DNA of 64,000 bases, taken from positions 4,092,001 through 4,156,000 of the forward strand of contig AP022133.1 of the NCBI GenBank assembly GCA_014169315.1. The letters run 5' to 3'. A program made the translations under genes and the position numbers. The notes below the pieces were generated by a model. The model was not told where the DNA came from. It searched no databases and saw only the letters and a program-made list of their open reading frames with translations. The stretch is from Enterobacter cloacae. GTDB taxonomy: Bacteria; Pseudomonadota; Gammaproteobacteria; Enterobacterales; Enterobacteriaceae. This document shows positions 46,918 to 64,000 of the stretch, piece after piece (within the stretch, counting starts at the first letter, position 1; every line of letters begins with the position of its first letter).

Positions 46918-48204
46918 ATGAAAAAACAAAATCTACGCAGTCTGGCGGCACAGGCCGTTGAGCAAGTTGTCGAGCAGGGTCAGTCACTGAGCAATGTCCT
47001 GCCTCCACTACAACAAAAAGTGTCCGATAAAGACAAAGCACTGCTTCAGGAGCTGTGTTTTGGCGTCCTGCGCACTCTTTCTCAGCTTGAGTGGTTGATT
47101 AATAAGCTGATGTCACGCCCAATGACGGGTAAGCAACGTACCGTGCATTACTTGATCATGGTTGGCTTCTATCAGCTTCTTCATACCCGTATCCCGCCTC
47201 ATGCTGCGCTCGCTGAAACGGTGGAAGGTGCCGTTGCGATTAAACGCCCGCAACTGAAAGGATTGATCAACGGGGTATTACGCCAGTTCCAGCGACAGCA
47301 GGAAGAGCTTCTGGCTGAATTTGCTCAAAGCGAAACGCGTTTCCTGCACCCTGACTGGCTTCTGAAGCGTCTTAAGAAAGCGTATCCACAACAGTGGCAG
47401 AACATTGCTGACGCCAATAACCAACGTCCACCGATGTGGCTGCGCGTCAACCGTAACCACCATACCCGAGACGCATGGCTGGCTTTACTGGAAGAAGCCG
47501 GGATGAGTGGATTCCCCCATGAGGCCTACCCTGACGCCGTTCGTTTAGCCTCCCCAGCGCCAGTACATGTACTACCCGGTTTTGAAGAGGGTTGGGTGAC
47601 CGTACAGGACGCCTCGGCACAGGGCTGCATGACATGGCTTGAACCGAAAAACGGTGAGCAGATCCTCGATCTTTGCGCCGCACCTGGCGGCAAAACAACC
47701 CATATTCTGGAAGTCGCTCCGCAAGCTAACGTGATGGCAGTAGATGTCGATGAACAGCGTCTGTCACGCGTCTATGACAACCTGAAGCGTCTGGGGATGA
47801 AAGCGCAGGTCAAACAGGGCGATGGGCGTAAACCTGCAGAATGGTGTGGTGAGACGCAGTTCGACCGTATTTTGCTGGATGCCCCCTGCTCCGCAACCGG
47901 CGTGATTCGTCGTCATCCTGATATCAAGTGGCTACGTCGCGATCGTGATATTCCAGAGCTTGCTCAGCTGCAATCTGAAATTCTCGACGCCATCTGGCCG
48001 CATCTGAAATCAGGCGGGACGCTGGTCTATGCAACATGTTCCATACTTCCGGAAGAAAACAGCCAGCAAATTGCAGCCTTCCTTAAACGTACCCCTGATG
48101 CTGCACTGCATGACACAGGGACGCCAGAGCGTCCTGGTCAGCAAAACCTGCCTGGCGCAGAAGAAGGTGATGGCTTCTTTTACGCTAAGCTAATCAAAGA
48201 GTGA
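46918..48204 (+). CDS. rsmB: 16S rRNA m5C967 methyltransferase RsmB
   Basis: RsmB methylates C967 of 16S rRNA. The 428 residues have an N-terminal NusB-like RNA-binding domain (about 1-140) and a NOL1/NOP2/Sun methyltransferase domain. The SAM motif is [14 protein letters not shown], and the two catalytic cysteines are in DAPCSATG and [11 protein letters not shown]. Upstream of ATG lies a T-tract with only ACGG as ribosome site, so the start is poorly supported by the sequence. Confidence 0.95.
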   Translation: MKKQNLRSLAAQAVEQVVEQGQSLSNVLPPLQQKVSDKDKALLQELCFGVLRTLSQLEWLINKLMSRPMTGKQRTVHYLIMVGFYQLLHTRIPPHAALAETVEGAVAIKRPQLKGLINGVLRQFQRQQEELLAEFAQSETRFLHPDWLLKRLKKAYPQQWQNIADANNQRPPMWLRVNRNHHTRDAWLALLEEAGMSGFPHEAYPDAVRLASPAPVHVLPGFEEGWVTVQDASAQGCMTWLEPKNGEQILDLCAAPGGKTTHILEVAPQANVMAVDVDEQRLSRVYDNLKRLGMKAQVKQGDGRKPAEWCGETQFDRILLDAPCSATGVIRRHPDIKWLRRDRDIPELAQLQSEILDAIWPHLKSGGTLVYATCSILPEENSQQIAAFLKRTPDAALHDTGTPERPGQQNLPGAEEGDGFFYAKLIKE

Positions 48205-48226
48205 TGTTGAGAACAGGTCACGAGAG

Positions 48227-49603
48227 ATGAAAATTATCATTCTGGGCGCAGGACAGGTTGGCGGGACGCTGGCGGAAAATCTTGTCGGCGAAAACAACGA
48301 TATCACGATCGTCGATACGAATGGCGATCGGCTACGCGTTTTGCAGGACAAATTTGACCTCCGCGTTGTACAGGGCCACGGTTCACACCCACGCGTGCTT
48401 CGCGAGGCCGGAGCCGATGATGCCGACATGCTGGTTGCAGTAACCAGTTCGGACGAAACCAATATGGTCGCGTGCCAGGTGGCCTATTCACTGTTCAACA
48501 CGCCGAACAGGATTGCCCGTATTCGCTCCCCGGACTATGTCCGGGACGCAGAAAAACTGTTTAATTCAGAAGCCGTACCTATCGACCATCTGATTGCGCC
48601 AGAACAACTGGTTATCGACAATATATACCGCCTGATCGAGTACCCGGGTGCTTTGCAGGTTGTTAACTTTGCCGAAGGGAAAGTGAGCCTGGCCGTGGTT
48701 AAAGCCTATTACGGTGGACCATTGATCGGTAACGCACTGTCTACCATGCGCGAGCACATGCCGCATATCGACACCCGCGTCGCGGCCATTTTCCGCCATG
48801 ACAGACCTATCCGCCCGCAAGGCTCCACCATTGTGGAAGCTGGCGATGAGGTCTTCTTTATTGCCGCGTCGCAGCATATCCGTGCCGTGATGAGTGAGCT
48901 TCAGCGTCTCGAAAAGCCGTACAAGCGTATTATGCTGGTCGGCGGGGGCAATATCGGTGCGGGCCTGGCTCGTCGACTTGAGAAAGATTACAGCGTGAAG
49001 TTGATCGAACGCGATCAGCAACGCGCATCTGAACTGGCGGAAAAGTTACAGAACACGATCGTGTTTTATGGTGACGCATCGGATCAGGAATTACTGGCCG
49101 AAGAACATATTGATCAAGTTGATCTCTTCATTGCCGTCACCAACGACGACGAAGCGAATATTATGTCCGCTATGCTCGCCAAACGTATGGGGGCAAAAAA
49201 GGTCATGGTGCTTATCCAGCGCCGTGCCTACGTCGACCTTGTTCAGGGAAGCGTGATTGATATCGCCATTTCACCGCAGCAAGCCACAATTTCCGCATTG
49301 CTCAGTCATGTCCGTAAAGCAGATATTGTCGGTGTTTCATCGCTTCGCCGTGGTGTCGCTGAAGCCATTGAAGCGGTCGCGCACGGGGATGAAACCACGT
49401 CACGCGTAGTGGGTCGCTCCATAGATGAAATTAAATTGCCGCCAGGTACGATCATTGGTGCCGTAGTACGTGGAAATGATGTCATGATCGCCAATGATAA
49501 TTTACGTATCGAGCAAGGTGACCACGTCATTATGTTCCTTACCGACAAAAAGTTTATTACCGACGTCGAACGTTTATTCCAGCCAAGTCCATTCTTCCTT
49601 TAA
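48227..49603 (+). CDS. trkA: Potassium uptake regulator TrkA
   Basis: TrkA is the cytosolic NAD(H)-binding regulator of the TrkH and TrkG potassium channels. The 458 residues hold two tandem RCK units, each starting with a Rossmann motif ([15 protein letters not shown] at the N terminus and [16 protein letters not shown] at about 235) and each followed by a TrkA-C domain. It follows rsmB by 22 bases. Confidence 0.97.
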   Translation: MKIIILGAGQVGGTLAENLVGENNDITIVDTNGDRLRVLQDKFDLRVVQGHGSHPRVLREAGADDADMLVAVTSSDETNMVACQVAYSLFNTPNRIARIRSPDYVRDAEKLFNSEAVPIDHLIAPEQLVIDNIYRLIEYPGALQVVNFAEGKVSLAVVKAYYGGPLIGNALSTMREHMPHIDTRVAAIFRHDRPIRPQGSTIVEAGDEVFFIAASQHIRAVMSELQRLEKPYKRIMLVGGGNIGAGLARRLEKDYSVKLIERDQQRASELAEKLQNTIVFYGDASDQELLAEEHIDQVDLFIAVTNDDEANIMSAMLAKRMGAKKVMVLIQRRAYVDLVQGSVIDIAISPQQATISALLSHVRKADIVGVSSLRRGVAEAIEAVAHGDETTSRVVGRSIDEIKLPPGTIIGAVVRGNDVMIANDNLRIEQGDHVIMFLTDKKFITDVERLFQPSPFFL

Positions 49604-49749
49604 TGATTCGGGTGCCTGTAAAAGAGCACCCGCACATTAACCATTTAATTTATATGCCTTTTATTTTTCATAAGGTTTATTTATCTCCAATGGAAATTGG
49701 CTAATCATTTGTTAAACTTATAACCGTCAGCTGGCACAAGGAGAACATA

Positions 49750-50160
49750 ATGAGTTTTATTAAAGAATTTCGCGAATTTGCGATGCGCGGGAATGTGGTG
49801 GATCTGGCTGTGGGTGTCATTATTGGTGCAGCGTTCGGTAAGATCGTTTCATCATTAGTGGCCGACATTATCATGCCACCTTTAGGATTGCTGATCGGGG
49901 GGATTGATTTCAAACAATTCGCCGTCACGCTCAGGGATGCGCAGGGGGATGTCCCGGCGGTTGTAATGCATTACGGCGTGTTTATTCAGAACATATTTGA
50001 TTTCGTGATCGTGGCGTTCGCCATTTTTATGGCCATCAAGCTCATCAACAAGCTTAACCGTAAAAAAGAAGAACCGGCTGCAGCGCCAGCACCAACGAAA
50101 GAAGAAGTCTTGCTGACTGAAATTCGCGACCTGTTAAAAGAGCAAAATAGCCGCTCTTAA
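49750..50160 (+). CDS. mscL: Large-conductance mechanosensitive channel MscL
   Basis: MscL opens under membrane tension to release solutes on osmotic downshock. The 136 residues have an N-terminal amphipathic helix ([15 protein letters not shown]), pore helix TM1 ([18 protein letters not shown]), TM2 ([18 protein letters not shown]) and a charged C-terminal helix bundle. AAGGAG precedes the start. The stop abuts the arfA stop on the other strand. Confidence 0.97.
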   Translation: MSFIKEFREFAMRGNVVDLAVGVIIGAAFGKIVSSLVADIIMPPLGLLIGGIDFKQFAVTLRDAQGDVPAVVMHYGVFIQNIFDFVIVAFAIFMAIKLINKLNRKKEEPAAAPAPTKEEVLLTEIRDLLKEQNSRS

Positions 50161-50379
50161 TCAGTAGCTAAAAGCAGGAAGGCCAGTGGTAAATAAGCGA
50201 TTCGCTTGCTTGCCACTGGCCTCCCAGTTACCCCGTTTTGCATGTTTGTTTTTACGCAGATAACTTCCTTTCCCTTTTTTACTTTTCTCAACACGCTGTC
50301 TGAAAAGCGGGTCGTGAAGTAAAGCTTCAATGGCGTTATCCTTAATTTGCCCCTTCGTATGCTGATAGTGACTCATCAT
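50161..50379 (-). CDS. arfA: Alternative ribosome-rescue factor ArfA
   Basis: ArfA recruits RF2 to ribosomes stalled on non-stop mRNA when tmRNA fails. The full frame has 72 residues and resembles E. coli ArfA ([31 protein letters not shown]). A hairpin inside codons 53-67 (GGCCAGTGG and CCACTGGCC at 50181-50221) should truncate the mRNA by RNase III cleavage or termination, making arfA itself a tmRNA target. The active product is then about 55 residues. Confidence 0.94.
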   Translation of the reverse strand: MMSHYQHTKGQIKDNAIEALLHDPLFRQRVEKSKKGKGSYLRKNKHAKRGNWEASGKQANRLFTTGLPAFSY

Positions 50380-50433
50380 TTCTCCTGAGTTTGGTTTAAG
50401 TCGTCGGAAGTCTAGACCCGGGCGTTCTAAAAA

Positions 50434-50859
50434 TCAACAATGCTGATTTTCTCCACTGGCTCCCTGTTCAAGAGCTTCCAGAATTGAGCAATAAATACTG
50501 CTGTGAGCAGTACCGCAACAGGCATCATTTAATCGCTGCAGTGAACGCTGCATCGTCTGAAGTTCCTGAATACGTGCTTCAACTTCATCAAGCCTGGCTT
50601 GTACGATGCTTTTAGATTCCTGGCAGGTATGATGTTCAGGATCGATGCGGATCGATAATAACTCACGGATCGATTCCAGCGTGAAGCCAAGCTGCCGTGC
50701 GTAACGGATAAACCGCAGACGTTGCAAATCATTGTCGGTATAGAGACGGAATCCACCTTCTGTCCGTACCTCATGATCAATCATCTGCTGTTTCTCATAG
50801 TATCGGATTGTATCCGGCGTTACGTTAGCAAGTTTTGCAAGCTCACCAATACGATACAT
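50434..50859 (-). CDS. zntR: Zinc-responsive regulator ZntR
   Basis: ZntR is a MerR-family activator of the zinc exporter gene zntA. The start at MYRIGELAKLANV gives 141 residues, as in E. coli; a longer frame upstream overlaps yhdN. The N-terminal helix-turn-helix (VTPDTIRYYEKQQM), the coiled-coil dimer helix and the metal cysteines in HHTCQES, DACCGTAHSSIYC and the C-terminal ENQHC are all present. It follows yhdN by 2 bases. Confidence 0.96.
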   Translation of the reverse strand: MYRIGELAKLANVTPDTIRYYEKQQMIDHEVRTEGGFRLYTDNDLQRLRFIRYARQLGFTLESIRELLSIRIDPEHHTCQESKSIVQARLDEVEARIQELQTMQRSLQRLNDACCGTAHSSIYCSILEALEQGASGENQHC

Positions 50860-50861
50860 AA

Positions 50862-51230
50862 CTACTCCTCGTTTATTCTCTGCATCAACCTTTCGCAATA
50901 CTCGCCATGCAAAAAGTCAGTATTCATGCCAGACTGGCGGAGCTTAAGCTCAATCAGCGCCAGGCGTCGGCTAAGTTCGCTATGCCTGGGGTCATCCTTA
51001 CGAATACCTTTAAGTAAATCAGTAAGCTCAACGGCCTCTCTGCGCTGTTCAAGTTCAGGTGGCAAACAGCCTGCATTTTTAAGTAACCGGTATCCAGCCC
51101 GTAATTCGGGTGCAATGTGCGAATCATCGTCCAGAACTAGCGGCTCGCCGCTTCCAGGAAGATTATCGAATTCACCTTTTCTTTGGGCATCGCTGATATG
51201 GCGTTCTGCCCACTGGTCGAGCAACCACAT
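50862..51230 (-). CDS. yhdN: DUF1992 protein YhdN
   Basis: A 122-residue protein of the DnaJ-homologue-C28-like DUF1992 family, with LLDQWAERHI near the start and GSGEPLVLDDDSHIAPELRAGYR in the middle. Its function is unknown. The second of two adjacent ATGs is chosen because it lies 6 rather than 3 bases from GGAG. It is probably co-transcribed with zntR. Confidence 0.9.
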   Translation of the reverse strand: MWLLDQWAERHISDAQRKGEFDNLPGSGEPLVLDDDSHIAPELRAGYRLLKNAGCLPPELEQRREAVELTDLLKGIRKDDPRHSELSRRLALIELKLRQSGMNTDFLHGEYCERLMQRINEE

Positions 51231-51300
51231 CATGAGCTCCAGGGGATGAACAGAAAAGATACAGCCATTGTAGATAAGTGGGGATCCTGCGGATATAAAA

Positions 51301-51321
51301 AAACCCGCCGGAGCGGGTTTT
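51301..51321 (-). terminator. Terminator of the alpha operon
   Basis: On the minus strand AAACCCGC and GCGGGTTT form a hairpin followed by T residues, 17 bases past the rplQ stop. The plus strand also reads a T-run, so it may work both ways. Confidence 0.9.
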
Positions 51322-51337
51322 TTTACGTTACTGCAGA

Positions 51338-51745
<408 letters not shown>

Positions 51746-51761
51746 TTAACCTGTGATCCGG

Positions 51762-52751
51762 TTACTCGTCAGCAATGCTTGCCGGTGGCCAGTTTTCCAG
51801 GCGCATGCCCAGAGACAGACCACGTGAAGCCAGCACGTCTTTAATCTCGGTAAGAGATTTTTTACCCAGGTTCGGCGTTTTCAGCAACTCAACCTCGGTA
51901 CGCTGTACCAGATCACCGATATAGTGGATAGCTTCTGCCTTGAGGCAGTTAGCAGAGCGGACAGTCAATTCGAGATCGTCAACAGGGCGCAGCAGGATCG
52001 GATCGAATTCTGGTTTCTCTTCTTTCACTTCCGGCTGACGTACATCACGTAAGTCAACGAAAGCTTCCAGTTGTTCTGCCAGGATGGTTGCCGCACGACG
52101 AATCGCCTCTTCAGGATCGATTGTGCCGTTGGTTTCCATTTCGATGACCAGCTTGTCCAGGTCGGTACGCTGTTCTACACGCGCTGCTTCAACATTGTAG
52201 GCAATACGCTCTACAGGGCTGTAGCATGCGTCGACCAGCAGACGGCCGATTGGGCGCTCATCTTCTTCCGAATGAATTCGGGCAGAAGCCGGCACATAAC
52301 CACGACCGCGCTGAACTTTGATACGCATGCTAATAGCTGCGTTCTCATCGGTCAGGTGGCAGATCACGTGCTGCGGCTTGACGATTTCAACATCACCGTC
52401 GTGGGTGATGTCGGCTGCAGTCACAGGGCCAATGCCAGATTTATTCAGAGTAAGAATAACTTCATCTTTACCCTGAACTCTCACCGCCAGCCCTTTCAGG
52501 TTGAGCAGGATTTCAAGGATATCTTCCTGAACGCCTTCTTTGGTGCTGTACTCATGAAGTACACCATCAATCTCAACCTCGGTCACCGCGCAACCCGGCA
52601 TCGATGAGAGCAGAATACGGCGCAGTGCGTTACCCAGAGTATGGCCAAAGCCACGCTCTAAAGGCTCAAGGGTCACCTTGGCGTGCGTCGAACTCACTTG
52701 CTCGATATCTACCAGGCGCGGTTTTAGAAACTCTGTCACAGAACCCTGCAT
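51762..52751 (-). CDS. rpoA: RNA polymerase alpha subunit
   Basis: The 329-residue alpha subunit has an N-terminal assembly domain (about 8-235), a linker and a C-terminal domain (about 250-329) that binds UP elements and activators, including the rrn P1 UP element in this window. R265 is expected in the segment [10 protein letters not shown]. The length equals that of E. coli. Confidence 0.99.
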
Positions 52752-52776
52752 TGTGTCCTCTCTTTGGTACTAAGCT

Positions 52777-53400
<624 letters not shown>

Positions 53401-53430
53401 CTATCTCCAACTAACCTAAAAAACGGAGCG

Positions 53431-53823
<393 letters not shown>

Positions 53824-53836
53824 TCAATCACCCCGA

Positions 53837-54202
<366 letters not shown>

Positions 54203-54292
54203 CTACTATTTAATATGTACGTACCATGCTGAAAAGCCCGTTTTCAGGATACTCAAATGGAAACGTACAGACATACAAAAGATTGGCTGGCT

Positions 54293-54321
54293 AATCTAGC
54301 CAGCTCAACCCAACTTTGCAA
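54293..54321 (-). promoter_or_regulatory. Alpha operon promoter
   Basis: On the minus strand TTGCAA (54321-54316) and TAGATT (54298-54293) are 17 bases apart, between rpmJ and rpsM. It would give the alpha operon its own start and an S4-binding leader of about 95 bases. Confidence 0.7.
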
Positions 54322-54339
54322 GAAAAATATGCGAAATAA

Positions 54340-55819
<1,480 letters not shown>

Positions 55820-55826
55820 CTGCTAC

Positions 55827-56960
<1,134 letters not shown>

Positions 56961-56965
56961 CTACC

Positions 56966-58273
<1,308 letters not shown>

Positions 58274-58297
58274 TTACTCCCGTGATTCAATTGGTAA

Positions 58298-58603
<306 letters not shown>

Positions 58604-58617
58604 TCAGTAACCCTACC

Positions 58618-59880
<1,263 letters not shown>

Positions 59881-59948
59881 CTAATGTCAACTACTACCTG
59901 AGACTCTAAAATCAGAGCCGTTAAAAAGCCCCATATCGAGGGCGCGGC

Positions 59949-59954
59949 ATTATA
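59949..59954 (-). promoter_or_regulatory. spc operon promoter, -10 element
   Basis: On the minus strand TATAAT lies about 80 bases upstream of rplN with a GC-rich stretch (GCCGCGCCC) after it. The -35 is weak (TACCCA, 17 bases upstream). The site corresponds to the known E. coli spc promoter. Confidence 0.7.
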
Positions 59955-59985
59955 ACACCGCTTCTACAATATGGGTAGAAAAAAT

Positions 59986-60010
59986 AAACGGCTCATCGCT
60001 GAGCCGTTTA
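59986..60010 (-). terminator. Terminator after rpsQ (S10 operon end)
   Basis: On the minus strand AAACGGCTC and GAGCCGTTT form a hairpin with a six-base loop and are followed by ATTTTTT. It separates the S10 operon from the spc promoter. Confidence 0.85.
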
Positions 60011-60034
60011 TTCGTATTGAGAATGCGTACTGTA

Positions 60035-61960
<1,926 letters not shown>

Positions 61961-61965
61961 CTACC

Positions 61966-62247
<282 letters not shown>

Positions 62248-62260
62248 TTATCCTCTAAAA

Positions 62261-64000
<1,740 letters not shown>

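Noticed and set aside
49609..49632. Hairpin CGGGTGC/GCACCCG after trkA as a terminator
   Set aside because: No T-run follows on the plus strand; it may end trkA weakly but is not supported as an intrinsic terminator.

Overview
The window is a stretch of enterobacterial chromosome that matches the region around rrnD and the S10-spc-alpha ribosomal protein operons (about 73 min on the E. coli K-12 map). Gene order and protein lengths follow E. coli K-12 closely. Several features point to a relative such as Enterobacter, Lelliottia or Klebsiella rather than E. coli: msrPQ and a type II dehydroquinase gene (aroQ) lie between acuI and accB, yhdJ is absent beside fis, the yhdWXYZ transporter is intact, and the rRNA spacer carries a single tRNA-Glu. 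The genus call is an inference from memory. I see no insertion sequence, prophage, CRISPR array or integron.

Layout. Positions 1-12.3 kb (minus strand) hold csrD, mreB, mreC, mreD, maf/yhdE, rng, yhdP and tldD: cell shape, RNA turnover, envelope lipid transport and a peptide protease subunit. Positions 12.4-22.4 kb (plus strand) hold acuI, msrP-msrQ, aroQ-accB-accC, yhdT-panF-prmA, dusB-fis and yhdU: methionine sulfoxide repair, shikimate and fatty acid synthesis, pantothenate uptake, and growth-rate control through Fis. Positions 22.5-30.5 kb are the most variable part. They hold an MHYT-GGDEF-EAL cyclic-di-GMP protein converging on the TetR repressor acrS, then the AcrEF multidrug efflux pair and the lipoprotein yhdV. 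Positions 30.9-35.1 kb hold an amino acid ABC transporter (yhdWXYZ) behind a sigma-54/NtrC-like promoter.

Positions 35.2-40.8 kb hold one rRNA operon on the minus strand, in transcription order P1-P2-16S-tRNA-Glu-23S-5S-tRNA-Thr-5S. Positions 40.9-51.2 kb hold yrdA, then yrdB-aroE-tsaC-yrdD-smg-dprA (minus), def-fmt-rsmB-trkA-mscL (plus) and arfA, zntR, yhdN (minus). Positions 51.3-64 kb (minus strand) hold the alpha operon (rpsM-rpsK-rpsD-rpoA-rplQ), the spc operon (rplN to rpmJ, including secY) and the S10 operon up to rplD, which is cut by the window end.

Most of the window is conserved housekeeping DNA, and I did not find a clearly new system. The places most worth a second look are the fis-acrS interval with its c-di-GMP gene, the recoded tail of AcrS, the AT-rich acrS-acrE control region, the sigma-54/NtrC promoter of yhdW, the tRNA-Glu spacer in the rrnD position, a compensated base pair in the distal 5S gene and a perfect hairpin upstream of dusB.
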